64,000 nucleotides of DNA from contig JAKUCV010002828.1 of assembly GCA_028386065.3 (NCBI GenBank), positions 130,500-194,499 of the forward strand. The letters run 5' to 3'. The translations under genes and the position numbers were made by a program. The number at the start of each line of letters is the position of its first letter. Within the stretch, counting starts at the first letter, position 1. The DNA comes from Turnera subulata (lineage: Eukaryota; Streptophyta; Magnoliopsida; Malpighiales; Passifloraceae). This document shows, piece after piece, positions 1 to 11,476 of the stretch. Below the pieces are notes generated by a model. It saw nothing but the letters and a program-made list of their open reading frames with translations. It was not told the DNA's origin and made no database searches.

Positions 1-1648
1 GAATAGCGATAATCGTATAAAAACGAAATAAGCAGGAATTAAATGCGGAATTAAACGAATGAAGGACAAAAGCAATTTATCCTGGTTCACACACACTCTA
101 CTAGTGTGGCTGATCCAGCCCTTCAAGTCTCACTTGAAGATTTCACTATCTATGTTAAGCTTACGGGTGCTTAACAAACCGTTACAACCTAGGAATTCTA
201 GTCACAAGAATCCTAAACCCTGAAAGTTCAAGTCACATGAACTTCAGCTCTCTTGCTTGAAGATACCTCACTTCAAGACTTTCTTAGGAATTCTAATCTC
301 AAGAATCCTAGACTTGCTTAAGGATACCACACCTTAAGACTTCTCACACAAGAAGATATACCCTCTTCTTGTGAATCTAAACAAGGGAACTAACCTCCCT
401 TAAGGTGTATGAATACACAATCACTCAGAACAAAAGACTCTCTCAAAGAGCAGGTATGAGTGTACAAGTGAAGCTTTAAAAGGCAACTCTCAAATCCTCA
501 ATAGGATATTGGCTCAATAGAAATTGATTTGAATGTTATGAGATGAATGCTTGAATATTGAGAGTTGATTCCTTTTTAAACATAGCCAAAGATGCTCAAT
601 TTATAGCTTTGAAAAGTTATAGAGCCGTTTTAAATCCACCCAAAAAACAATCTTAAACAAAACATAGTGGGTGCTGAAAAGGTGTCTGCTATAACGGCAA
701 AACATCGATGTTTTCACTTTAAACATCGATGTTATAGCCAGCAATTTTAAATTATTGCTCCAACGGCTAGTAGAACATCGATGTTTGTCTGAGCAATATC
801 GATGTTTTCAGATACAACATCGATGTTCTCAATTACAACATCGATGTTTTTTAGCTTCGCAAAAATATGATGAAAAAGGTGTTATGCAAGAACATCGATG
901 TTGGAAAATAAAACATCGATGTTTTTTGGCTTCGGCAAAATTCATCTTGAAAACAATTATCAGAACATCGATGTTTCCAGTAGAACATCGATGTTTTTCC
1001 GATTCTGCCAAATTTTGGAAAAACTTACAACATCGATGTTTTAATGACAACATCGATGTTTTGACCAACGGTCACAAGAACATCGATGTTTTATAATCAC
1101 AACATCGATGTTTTGATCGGGCAGACCATTTTTAAGTGCAACGGTCATGAGAACATCGATGTTTGGGATGCCAACATCGATGTTCAGACGTTACTGCCCG
1201 TTTTGGAAGAAGTTTTAAGGCAGCAACATCGATGTCTAAACTTACTACATCGATGTTCATTATTTGAAAACACATTTTGTGATTGAAATGATGCTATGAA
1301 ATGCATGAGTAAAACTTGTTTTATTTTGAGCCAATGCCTAAGAGAGGTTAAGTGTTTTACCTTGTACAAAGGGGTCCTAACTTCTCTTGCTCTTGTTGCA
1401 CTTTAACTCTTGACTTCAATTCTTGAGCAAGTTGTTCTTGACTTCACTTCTTTTTGCTTGACATTGCCTTTGTACATTTTGAGTACCTAACTCATCTTTC
1501 TCTTCTTGCTTGTAGCTTCAAATTAATCACATTGTTTGAGCTCTTGATCTTTGCTTGATTTCTTTTTGCTTCAAGGATGTCATCAATTGATCCAAGGTTT
1601 GTCATTATCAAAACCCTGAAATGAAACAAGGAGGCATTAGTTCTGACA
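1..1648 (-). mobile_element. Sirevirus-type (Ty1/Copia) LTR, incomplete at window edge
   Basis: Read on the minus strand this begins TGTCAGAACTAATGCC, followed by GGTTTTGATAATGACAAACC, a hallmark I associate with SIRE/Maximus LTR starts. The far end, near position 110, has a leader-like segment (GTGTGAACCAGGATAAATTG). Unique family L sequence resumes at about 1649, so the Sirevirus LTR lies inside the internal region of a family L element. The left end of the LTR and the rest of the element are outside the window. A palindrome array sits in the U3 part (701-1257). Small reading frames here (for example 755-1096) are translations of that array and are not genes. Confidence 0.75.
701..1257. repeat. 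Array of about 18 AACATCGATGTT palindromes in the Sirevirus LTR
   Basis: The self-complementary 12-mer AACATCGATGTT (core ACATCGATGT) occurs about 18 times. Copies start near 701, 722, 774, 795 (degenerate), 816, 837, 891, 912, 964, 984, 1029, 1049, 1079, 1101, 1152, 1173, 1225 and 1246. Most are perfect and they mostly come in pairs 20-22 bp apart. Several pairs recur every 73 bp (701/774, 891/964, 1079/1152/1225). Linkers between pairs are diverged but often contain CAACGG. Multiplied palindromic motifs are known in Sirevirus LTRs; this motif and spacing are read directly from the sequence. Confidence 0.9.
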
Positions 1649-1650
1649 AA

Positions 1651-1943
1651 GTGGGCTCTAGGTTGAACTCCTGAAGTCTTTCAGAGATAAAAAACATGAC
1701 GGAGTTGGCCGAGCCGTAGAAGGAGGTCCTCAGGGTGCCTTGGTCCTCCAGGAAGAACGTCTCTTCCATGGGAGTGACGAAGAATCTAGAGGAGTAGAGT
1801 TCGTCGACGAAGACCAGATGGGGCATCCTGCCGAGCTCGTTCGGTAGTTCCTCTGGACGCTCGTTGATCATGCTGTAGGCCAGCCGGTTTCTTCTGCCTA
1901 GATTGGCACCTTCGACGAAGAAGATGGATGATGGAGCAGGCAT
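1651..1943 (-). pseudogene. ORF-A copy 1, truncated antisense frame in family L
   Basis: The frame starts MPAPSSIFFVEGANLG and matches the copies at 25.997-26.622 and 61.574-62.257 kb over about 97 residues up to EFNLEP. There the Sirevirus insertion ends the homology, and the frame reads a few codons of foreign sequence to a stop at 1608. The C-terminal endonuclease-like part is therefore lost. A TATA-like box (minus TATAAAAG, plus 2052-2059) lies 109 bp upstream of the ATG. Function of the N-terminal part is unknown; I recognise no family. Confidence 0.6.
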
Positions 1944-2869
1944 CGTGTTTTGGACGCGTTGGTATTTTGTTTTTCTGAGCGTTGTGGTTTTGTTTGCCTG
2001 AGCGTTGTTTGCTTTTAGATGCTTTGTGGTTTTTGCTTTCCGTTGTTTTGCCTTTTATAGGAAAATGTTTTGCCTTTCTCTTTACAAACACTAATCGTTT
2101 TCATTTTTCAAGATTATGCTTTTTGAAAATTTTGCCGTTGCTTCATTCATTGTTTCGTTACTTTATACGTTTTTCGGGCTACAATGCCAGTGTTTTTCAG
2201 TCCTTTTCCATCTCGCGATTTTCTTTCGCCCTGGCTACTTTGTCCTTTCTTTTTATGGCTTTTACTATATTTTCCTGCATCTTTTATCACATGCATTCGT
2301 GACCGTTGAGGCTAGACTGATGGGACCGTACCTCGAGTAGAGCGCATGTGCGACAAGCTTACACCTATTCGGACATCATGGTGGGATACGAGACTTGACA
2401 GACGTTTTTGGCTCATGCAGAATTTGTGAACAAGTGGGTAACGTTTCTTTCGAGGGACACATGACGCTCTCGTGATCGTCACCGTGCGAGTTAACGGATG
2501 TCTTTTCCACGAGGGAAACCGACGTCACCGTTAGTTGCGCGTGTTACGTTTCTCTCGGATCGAGGATGTATACGACCGATTTGGGTGCTGATCATGAAAA
2601 TATGTTTTTATTTTAACTTCTTTATGTTTTTGTTTTATAAAACGAGTTTTGTTTTTAATTTCTTTATATTGGTTTTACTTCCTTTTATTGGTTCCGTTTT
2701 TAATATCTTTATGTTATAATTTTATTTTCCCTTCTCGACGGTTCTGTGTTGCTTTAAATATTTTTGTTTTCCTGTTAAACATGAAATTTCGTAATATAAG
2801 AGTTTTGATTTAAAAAGAAAACTTCTTTTATTTAATTCATAATAATTTTACAACAGGAGAAGAAGTACT

Positions 2870-3247
2870 CTATGGAGCTACTTGCTTCTCTAGATCTTTT
2901 ACAAGTTTTTGGATGTTCTTGACGTGGGGAAAGAGTTCCGCGCACGCCAGTTCTATCTGCATCACCGCCGAGCTGACCTACTTCAGTGAGACGTTCAGCT
3001 GCGTCAGAGTCTGCTGTGGAGTGTTGCTTTCAGCCGTTGCTTTGCCCTTCCGATCCTCAACTTCTTTGCCAGCACGCTTCTTTTGCCGTCTGCTGGAGAC
3101 GACCATGTGCTCTTTCAGGCCGATGATGTTGGTTTTGAACCGCTTCTTGGGAGGTTCTTCATCGGAGCTTGTCGGGAAGGTAGTGCCACCGATGTAGCTG
3201 TTGTTCTCGGAGTCTGAGGTAGTTCGAGATCGGATTGGAGAGTCCAT
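2870..3247 (-). pseudogene. ORF-B copy 1, antisense frame in family L with nonsense codon
   Basis: The frame starts MDSPIRSRTTSDSE and carries the basic block PPKKRFK, matching the intact copy at 62.950-63.330 kb. A TAG (where the other copies have AAG) ends it after LNVSLK, at 2978. Beyond the stop the same frame continues to the family stop at 2870-2872 with no length change out of frame. A minus-strand TATAAG (plus 3284-3289) lies 37 bp upstream of the ATG. Confidence 0.65.
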
Positions 3248-3432
3248 GACTGTGTGTGAGTTTGCCAGTCATGAGGTTTGATTCTTATAGAGGACAAGAT
3301 GTCGCTTAAGGGTATAAGCGGTGTCTCGCGTTGAGTTTGGACACCTGGCAGAGTGTGCCAGAAGCTTATCGTGGTAGGACCCATGGATAAGACGGAATTT
3401 CGGGGACGAAATTCTTTTTAAGGTGGGTAGAC

Positions 3433-6245
3433 TGTAACAGCCCGGGTAAAAATTTTGGATTTTTACCGGGATTGTAAAAGTCTTTTTACCGTGATTTACC
3501 GAATGAATTAATCTTGGGTAATTAATTCAAGGTAAATCGGGCGTCGTTTTTCAAAACCGAGGGTTTTCCCGCGCTCGAGATTTTTCCGTGGATTTTTCGG
3601 ACCAAAGTCGGTATTTTTTTCGAGTCCCGAAATCCTTAGGAAAAATCACACCGGAAAATAACTACGGGGGTATCAGTTATTTTCTGGTCCGGACCGGACT
3701 CGCTCCATAATGCAGACAAGCTGCATTATTGAAGATTCACATGTGCACAATGTTTCACGTTCTATAAAAAGAAACCAGGAGAAGAAAGGAAGAGGAGAGG
3801 AAGAAAGGAGAGGAAAATGAAAAAGAGAGAAAGAAAAAAAAAGAGAGAAAAAAAAGAGAAGAAAAAAAAAGAAAAAAAAGAAAACCGAGAGAAAACAAGG
3901 AAAAATAGGAGAGAAAAAAAGAAGAAATCGAAAATAGAAGAAAAAAAAGAAGAATGGAAAAGAAAAAAAGGAGGAAAAATACAGAAAATAGAAATAAAGA
4001 AAAGAAAGAAAAAAAAAAGAAAAACAGAAAACCCGGAGTGAACAGTGCGTTACCCCAGATCCTCTCCTCGGTTACTGTTCACGAGATGGAGTTCCAGGTC
4101 GTGTCTCGACGCACCGTCCACACCATCATCTTCGCCGAGCCGACGCGACCTCGACGCCGCCCTCCCCGTCGTCTTCCGCCTGCCGACACGTCGTGACGCG
4201 CCGATGACCCGCCGTGCGACCCGACGGATCTGCCTTTCCTCGTGCCTGCCGCCTCACGCCGACGACGCAGCGCTGCCTTTCCACCGCCAGACGAGTCGCC
4301 CCAGCCTCGCCTAACCCGCGCTAGCCTTCCTCTCGCCCGTCCCTGCCGCTCGTCGCGCCACCCGTGAGGTGAGCCACGTCCGACCCATTTCATCTGGTCG
4401 GGTCGTGCCTGCTGGGTTGGGTAGCTTTGGGCTTGGGCGTGGACTGGCTGGGCTTGCACAGTGCAAGCCTGGTCTTGGTCTTGTTCATCCCAGTCCGTTT
4501 TAATTTAAAAAAAAACAAAATATATATATTTATTTATTTATTTTCTGGTGTTTAATTCTGAAAAAAATATATATTTACTTTGAGAAAATTATGGTTAGAT
4601 TAATTCTGGTATTTTAAGAAAAATATAATATATATACTTTGATAAATAATTAAGTTATGTTTTGGGAAAAACTAATATTATTTGGAAAAATATATATATA
4701 CCATGAAAATAATTTCTATAAATTTTATATATATATTATTTTCCCTGGAAAAATTATGGTTGTGGAATATATATATGTACTTTGAAGATTAAAGGTAATT
4801 ATATTTTGTGTTGGAAATATTATTATATATATATTTAGAAAAAGATAAATACTATGTATATTTTCTGGAAATTATAAATATGTTATCTTTTTCAGAAAAT
4901 TATGGTGATTATATTTTGGGAAAGTATAATTAATTTGTGGAAGTATTTTGGAAAAAGAGTTTTAATTAAAGTATGGTACCAAGATTATATTCGGATATAC
5001 GTACGGTATAATATTTTTGGTAAAAGATGATAATAAAGGATATGAATCGGGATGTGTTTTTTTCGCAGTATTGGCATCATAGCATACCGATTATGTGCAT
5101 TTATGTGAGCATATGGTTTTGTTGTATAGGTTCGGATATCGGGCAGTTTCCCGATGAGCCGGCTTGGGACCGGTCATTGTCTTCGGAGTTGAGTAATCGG
5201 CCATGGTGAGGATGGATTTCCTTCATTATGTGCCTATATTACTCGGTTGTTGTGTTTGATGGTTGTTGCACTATTGTTTGTCAAATTTGCTGTGGTTTGG
5301 TTCGGGATGTTTATCCCAGTGTCCTGGTTGTTTCTGGATGTCGATTGCTACGTCTTTTGGTATAAAGTATTAAGGATTAAATAATAAATTGTGATAAGGA
5401 TGTCGATCCTTGATTTTGGATAGGGATATCTATCCCGGTATTTTGGTAAGGGATGTTGATCCCTGTGTTTTGGTTGTGATGATGATAATATAATTGTCAC
5501 GTGGTAAGTAGCGGTACGACTCGATGGTTTAAGACTGTTTCGTGGTGGCCGTGACCTGGGTTACTTGTGATAAGCATGTCTATGCTTGGGATGTCTATCC
5601 CGTGATTATTTTTGGGATGTCTATCCCTGGGTTCCTATTTTTGGGATGTCGATCCCTGGGTTCTCTGGATTTGGTCTGGCACCCGGAATATGTTGATAAC
5701 CAGGTCTGACCCCTAGCTTATCCGTGACGGGGCCCGGAAAGATAAGATTGGAAATTGGTTTTATTTGAGTCTTTTTAGTCTTGGACCGGTTTTGGGTCGG
5801 GTCTTTGTTTTGGTGTGTTTGGTTGTTTAGCCTGTGTTGACCTTGAGTAATTATTGTGTTGCATATTGATTGTCTTTCCTTCGTCGGTGAGCACTTCGGA
5901 CTCACCCCTCACCTGCGGGCTTTCATCCCGTAGGTTGAGTTATTTGTGGTACAAGTTTGGTGCATTCCAGACAGGCTGCGGCGTTATCCCTTGGACAGGA
6001 CTTGGATCCATAGTTTGCATCTATGTCATATACAGTGTCTTTCTGAGTTATTAAGTCTTCCGCTGTGCATTACTTTTACTATTGTTGGGCCATTGGGCCG
6101 GTTATGATGTTATTGTTGTTTTTATTTTGGGCTGTTGAGCCCGAGTTTCTATTGTATACACTGTATGCTGGGCTTTATTTGGTCAGGTTGTTACAGTTCC
6201 GGCACGTGTTTACTGTGTACGGTAAATACGGGTCGGGGCGTTTCA
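3433..6245 (+). repeat. Family L 3' LTR (copy 1)
   Basis: This is a TG...CA LTR. In order it has: a conserved U3 head (TGTAACAGCCCGGG); a TATA-like box at 3762-3769 (TATAAAAA); a purine-rich leader (about 3778-4035); a GC-rich block (4036-4370) ending in a donor-like GAG/GTGAGC at 4369; a very AT-rich stretch; an acceptor-like TTGTTGTATAG/G ending 5129; a micro-hairpin array (5300-5670); and the conserved end. Lys/Glu-rich frames in the purine tract (3817-4041) and Arg/Pro-rich frames in the GC block are composition artefacts unless shown otherwise. Confidence 0.85.
5300..5670 (+). repeat. Micro-hairpin array in family L LTR (stem-GTYK-stem)
   Basis: Eight or more short inverted repeats with a four-base loop occur here: GGGAT-GTTT-ATCCC, AAGGAT-GTCG-ATCCTT, GGGAT-ATCT-ATCCC, AGGGAT-GTTG-ATCCCT, AAGCAT-GTCT-ATGCTT, GGGAT-GTCT-ATCCC (twice) and GGGAT-GTCG-ATCCC. 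The stems differ but remain complementary. The same position in other LTR copies carries related arrays. Confidence 0.8.
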
Positions 6246-6414
6246 CCTGCAGTAGCAATATGGTGAAAAAGAATTCATGAAATATTTGAATCTTGTCCAA
6301 CTGGCTCTGCTCTATTCTCTGAGGTGAATGTGACTGTATATAGTAATTTTGGTCATGGCTATGAATTGGGCACAAATAGGCATTATAATAAGGCATCTAG
6401 TAAATTATTATTAA

Positions 6415-9400
6415 GTGTCCCTGAAGGGCAAATCTAATATTGATGAAACCATATATATTCAAGAAGATGACCATGATATTATTATTATTATCTTGCTTAC
6501 CCTGAAGGTGCATGTCAATTTATATTGAATGTTTTTATTTTATGTTCAGCTTTTATTATCATGTGTTATATTACATTGTGTTTATTTTATAGCATGTTAT
6601 TTTTACTTATGTTTATTTTACAACATGTTATAACTCCTAAATTTTTAATGTGAATATGAAACTATCGTTTCTAGAATAATGACTCGGACATTTGTCCTGA
6701 AGACAATGCAATGACATATTCCGTATTTAATAAACGGAAATTATTCATAAGTAACATATGATAGTACAATCTAAAAATGAAAAGAAGATTAACTTGCTCT
6801 AGAAGAGCACAAGTTTAATATACTCTAGAAGAGTATATATTTAAGCTCCAGAAGAGCTTAATTTTCACTATACCTTAGAAAAGTATATATTTAAGCTCAA
6901 GAAAAGTACAGTTTTAATATGCTCCGGAAGAGTAAAATATTTATACTCTGGAAGAGCTTGAATTTTATTATACTCCTGAAGAGCAATATTTTTCCTCTAC
7001 ATACTATAATTAATGAATATTATGTTGAGACAATAAGTGAAAGAGATATTGAATATCTCTATATAATAAAGGGTACTGTTGCAGGCAACAAACATTTGCG
7101 GAAAAATTACCAGCATTATCCTTTAGATTGTACTATGAAAGTTATCATATCCAGCCCGAAGCTGGCACCAACTAGAAGTTAGACGATTGATTTATTATTC
7201 ACCAGCCTGAAGCTGGCACATATATAGCAGCCAGAAGCTAGCAATTTTAAATTATTAAATACACAATATTCGAGTAATTGAAACTTAACATATCAAGTCA
7301 GAAGCTGAAATGCACTAGCCTGAAGCTAGCAATTTCAAGTTATTAAATACATAGTTTGCACAGCCCGAAGTTGAGACCAACTAGACGTTGGCTAGTGGAT
7401 ATCTTGTTTGGGATGACTGGTTGGGCCATCCCGGATCCATAATGATGTGCGGAATTTATTTGGTCATTCATTGAAAAACCAGAAGTTTTTACAATCAATG
7501 AATTTCCATGTGTTAGTTTGCTGCGAAAATTAATTGTTCGGCCTTCCCAAGATGAGGTTGGCCTAGAATCACTAGTAAGTTTGGGAATAATTCAGGGACA
7601 TGTACGCGGACTGATAAATCCGCCGTGTTGATCATCTAGGTAATTTTTATGATGCATCGACTAGATGGTCTATTGTGTGACGCAAGTTGGCATTGTGCGC
7701 ACTGATTTTAATGATGAAGCCACTTGCGGATACACATCCCTAATTATATTATAAGACTATATGTCTAGATAATACTGGTATATTTCTTCAATGGATGATG
7801 TATATCATTGGAAATAAACCCAAATCGATTTAGGTGAATATTTCCAATTGATTGTAAGACCATTGTTAATGAAATATTACTATTTAAGAAAATGGTATTT
7901 TACATGCAGCAACACTTGTGTGCATCAAGCCAACAAGTTATCATAAGGTTCCCCCATTTAATTGGTTCATAGTCACGAATCTAGTAACTCCCATCTTCGG
8001 ACCATTAGTTATACAGTATATAATGCTCCACCACAGCATAGTAAAATTGATCCTGAAAGAAGACTGGGAATATATATATTGTGTATGTTGGGTATGTTGG
8101 TTATTAATTTGATGACAGAGTTTAACCAACATATGGGGGAGAAGATAAGCAGCTGGATCAAGAGTTTATTGAAATACATATCAATATCTAGTTTTGATCC
8201 TCAAACAAATTTGTATGAACTTGAAGTTCAAAAGATGATTCATTTGCAAAAGATTTGTAAGTCAAATGCCAGACATATTTATTTGAAAGGTGTGACCAAA
8301 TCTAATGTTCCAGCTGCAAATGCTCATGTTTGTATTGATGTTCCCAAAGAATAATAGAAGAATGCAAATGAATCTAAAGTACGCCAGAAGCGTGGAATAT
8401 ACTCGGTTCCAAAGAAAACAAAAATTCTCAATAGAGAAAAAGGAGCAAAGAGATAAGATGGCCCTAGTGAGAAAATAAGACCTCCAGTAGAGGTTCAAAT
8501 TAGAAGTCCTCAAGAAGAGGAAAATCCTCCAGAAGAGTTTTCTGACACAATTGATAAAATTCCAAAAGTAACTCAGGTACCTGAAATAAATAAAAATGAT
8601 GAGATCTCAATTAATTATATGGTGTCAGAAATGAGAAGAAACCGACGTGAAATAACCGTCGACGGAATATTTATTTTATAGCGCTAAATATTATGAAAGA
8701 AAATGAGGATCATGAACCTACATCTATTGATGAATGTAGGCGTGGAGTGATTGGCCAAAATAGAGAGATATAATTAAGGCTGTGTTAGACTCGCTTGTGA
8801 AGCGAGAAATTTTCCGGACCTATAGTCCGTACACCAGATGGTGTAGAACCGGTCGATTGTAAATGGGTATTTGTGCGAGAAGAAAATTGTAATAGTGAGA
8901 TATAAAGCACGGCTCATCGCACAAGGTTTTACCCAAGCGACCTGGTATTAATTATGAGGAGATATACTCCCCTGTGGTGGATGCAATTATTTTCGATCTT
9001 TGATAAGTCTGGCAACATATGAAAAATTAGAAATGCTTCTAATGGATGCTATTATAGCCTATTTTTATGGATCCATAAGTCATGACATATACATGAAGAT
9101 CCCTGAAGGATCCAAGTTGCCTGAAGCAACGAATTCCCGGGAATATACAAAATTGAGTTGGTCTTCATATGGTTTGAACCAATTTGGGTATTTATAATGA
9201 TTCTTGCATATATGCTCTATGTGTTTTACTTAATTAGTTCATGTGTGAATTAATTATTATCGTTATTGATAATTAATGATTTAGATACTATTATTGATCT
9301 AAATATTATTGGAACTCCTGAAGAAGATTCCAAATGCCGTGCTATGTTTCAAAAAAGAATTTGAGATGAAAAATCTCATAAAAGAATTAAATTGGTCCTG

Positions 9401-9650
9401 AAATACCCTATCTAAGTGAAATTTATTTTGCTAGTAACATGAAGCCTAAAGCCTTGCCATAAACTTGTTAGCAAAATTTTATTTTGCTCTAAACTTTCTT
9501 AAAGCCTGAAGCTCTCCATTATCCTGGGTATAATGGACATGTGAATATTTTAAGCTTGTGAGTCCAAGGAAAATATAGTTTATTTTGCAGATGCAGGTCA
9601 TATATTTAATCCACATAAAGCGCAAAGCAGATACCTGAAGTATCTTGGGA
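6415..9650 (+). repeat. Dispersed micro-hairpins with a YNGAA loop inside the Copia element
   Basis: More than 20 short inverted repeats share the core C-YNGAA-G with different flanking stems. Examples: GCTC-TAGAA-GAGC (6797), ATACTC-TAGAA-GAGTAT (6820), AGCTC-CAGAA-GAGCT (6844), CTC-CGGAA-GAG (6922), CAGC-CCGAA-GCTG (7151), TAGC-CTGAA-GCTA (7315), AAAAAC-CAGAA-GTTTTT (7476), ACGC-CAGAA-GCGT (8381), GATCC-CTGAA-GGATC (9098), TTGC-CTGAA-GCAA (9116) and GATAC-CTGAA-GTATC (9629). They occur in both coding and non-coding parts. Confidence 0.75.
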
Positions 9651-10024
9651 AGCACAAAACGCTACCAATAATGCAGAAGTTGTTGTTATACACGAAGCTA
9701 GTCGAGACTGTGCTTAGCTAAGTTCGAAGATGCTGCATACTCAAGATTCATATGGATAAGATAGCGAGGAAGATGCTCCAACAATAAATTATGAAGATAA
9801 TACTATCTACATTGCAAATGTCACCAAAGGTTGACAAAGAAGATTGGCATGTGATGACATTAAAAAATCAAAAGAGGCCAAAATGAGGGAGAGTAGAATA
9901 CGCACTGCACTCTTTTTTCCTTCACCAAGTTTTTATCCCACTGGGTTTTTCTTGGTAAGGTTTTTAACGAGACAGTTCTCCCTAAACGTATTCTACCAAA
10001 AACAAATAGACATCTAAGGGGGAG

Positions 10025-10208
10025 TGTTATAAAAAACGTGAATATTGTGGATGTCTACTATTACACCTACCCCCTGCTATATATTTTGTACTGGGTTTCT
10101 GGAATTATAGAATGAACTGAGCTCCCTGCTTCCTCTCCAGTATTCTACTTCCCTTCCTTCTTCATCTCTTTTTCTCTTCACTAAACACTTTATTTCCAAA
10201 TTTCAACA
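10025..10208 (+). repeat. 3' LTR of the decayed Copia element
   Basis: The sequence directly follows the polypurine tract CTAAGGGGGAG, begins TGTTATAAAAAACGTG and ends TTTCAACA, about 184 bp. It is short but within the range of small Copia LTRs, with a pyrimidine-rich leader near its end. The right boundary rests only on the CA terminus, since no second LTR is in the window for comparison. Confidence 0.65.
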
Positions 10209-10325
10209 TATAAGACTTAATTGAAAATTAAAAAATTTTAAGACTTGGGAAGTAGTTTTTCCCGTGAGTATAATACACATACCGGAGCAGACCCCGACAC
10301 AACGTCACAGAAGAGTGTGTTTAGA

Positions 10326-11476
10326 GGGTTAATTATATTTTGACCCCATGAATTCCGGTTTATTTTTAACTCACCCCCTGAACTTTTTTTTCGTCAAATG
10401 ACCACTTGAACTCCCAATTTGATGCAATTAACCACTTCCGTCTATGGGTACATGGATTCCGTTACTTGCACTAACGGAATATTCCTTGTACATGACACTT
10501 GGCAGCACCATAATCGTTCAATAATTTTTTATTCTTTTTTAACAAAAAATACAAAATAAAAATATTTATATCAAAGAAAATAACTATTTAATAATTTTGT
10601 TTATTTTTCTTTTTCCAAAAAAACAAAATAAAAAGGAAATAATGAAAAAAATACCAATTAATTGGTAATTATTATTCCCTAAAAATATAGAAAGTTCCCA
10701 TTAATTGGTATAAAAATAAAAAATACTTAAATTTTAGGAAATTAATAATTATTATTTTCTTAATAATATGGAAAGCTCCCATATTTTGGTAAAAATTAAA
10801 AAAAATACCTAAATTTTAGGAAATTAATAATTATTATTCCCTAAATTTTAGGAAATATATGAGATATTTTCATATTTTTAGGGAATAATAATTATTAATT
10901 TCCTAAAATTTAGGTATTCTTTTATTTTTATAAAAATTAATAGGATTTTTTTTATATTTTTAGGGAATAATAATGATTAATATCCTAAAATTTAGGTTTT
11001 TTTTTTATTTTTATACCCATTAATGAGAGTTTTTCATATTTTTAGGGAACAATAATTATTACGTTCCTAAAATTTAGGTATTTTTCTATTTTTATACCAA
11101 TTAATGGGAGCTTTTCATATTTTTAGGGAATAATAATTACCAATCAATTGGTATAATTTTTTATTATTCCCTTTCTATTTTATATTTTTTTGGAAAAAGA
11201 AAAATAAAAAAATATTAAACAATTATTTTCTTTGATATAAATATTTTTATTTCGTATTTATTAAAAAAAATAAAAAATTATTAAACAGTTATGATGCTGC
11301 CACGTGTCATCCATCCCAATATTCCGTTAGTGCAAGTAACGGAATCCATCTACCCTTGGACGGAAGTGGTTAATTGCATGAAATTGGGAGTTCAGGTGGT
11401 CATTTGACGAAAAAAAAAGTTTAGAGGGTGAGTCAAAAATAAACTAGAATTGAGGGGGTCAAAATGTAATTAACCC
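10326..11476. mobile_element. Foldback Mutator-like (MULE) non-autonomous transposon
   Basis: The ends are long inverted repeats: GGGTTAATTATATTTTGACC at the left, mirrored as GGTCAAAATGTAATTAACCC at the right. Complementarity continues for about 200 bp and then, more loosely, through AT-rich arms (CCTAAAATTTAGG, CCAATTAATGGGAG and similar) to near the centre. The element is flanked by a perfect 9-bp direct repeat, GTGTTTAGA, at 10317-10325 and 11477-11485; 9 bp is the Mutator-type duplication length. There is no coding capacity. It ends about 206 bp before the PNG1 start codon, so it forms much of the upstream region of that gene. Confidence 0.88.

Larger units (their letters stand above)
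1649..6245 (+). mobile_element. Family L non-autonomous LTR retrotransposon, copy 1 (internal 3' part plus 3' LTR)
   Basis: The internal region runs to a polypurine tract (AAGGTGGGTAG, ending 3432), preceded by the gypsy-like 3' signature GAATTTCGGGGACGAAATTC. The 3' LTR is 3433-6245, TGTAACAGCC to GGGGCGTTTCA, 2813 bp. No gag, RT or integrase can be found. Instead two minus-strand frames match those of the copies at 22.4 and 58.5 kb. The left half is missing because a Sirevirus LTR interrupts the element. The right flank at 6246 is internal sequence of a decayed Copia element, so nesting is Sirevirus in family L in Copia. Placement in Ty3/gypsy (Tekay/Del-like) is inferred from the PBS and PPT style, not from protein domains. 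Confidence 0.8.
6246..10208 (+). mobile_element. Decayed Ty1/Copia retrotransposon (3' part with 3' LTR)
   Basis: Broken pol pieces can be read in order. Integrase-like sequence lies around 7540-7700 (PSQDEVGLES, then a GLINPP-type stretch). A conserved LEVQKMIHLQ ... AANAHVCIDVPKE segment is at 8218-8350. Reverse-transcriptase start motifs are at 8835-9197 (CKWVFVREE, ARLIAQGFT, then LISLATYEKLEM, GSISHDIYMKIPEGSK and SSYGLNQFG). The 3' end has the usual Copia tail (CACCAAGTTTTTATCCCACT) and a polypurine tract AAGGGGGAG before the LTR at 10025. Many stops and frameshifts make it dead. No 5' LTR is seen; a family L element interrupts its left side at 6246. Confidence 0.75.

Noticed and set aside
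701..1257. CRISPR-like regularly spaced palindromes
   Set aside because: Plant nuclear DNA, related linkers rather than unique spacers, and location in a Sirevirus LTR.
3817..4041. Lys/Glu/Arg-rich frames in purine tracts (also near 22700-22950, 28400-28550 and 58840-59090)
   Set aside because: Low-complexity translation of the AG-rich LTR leader; no domain, and repeated at the same LTR position.
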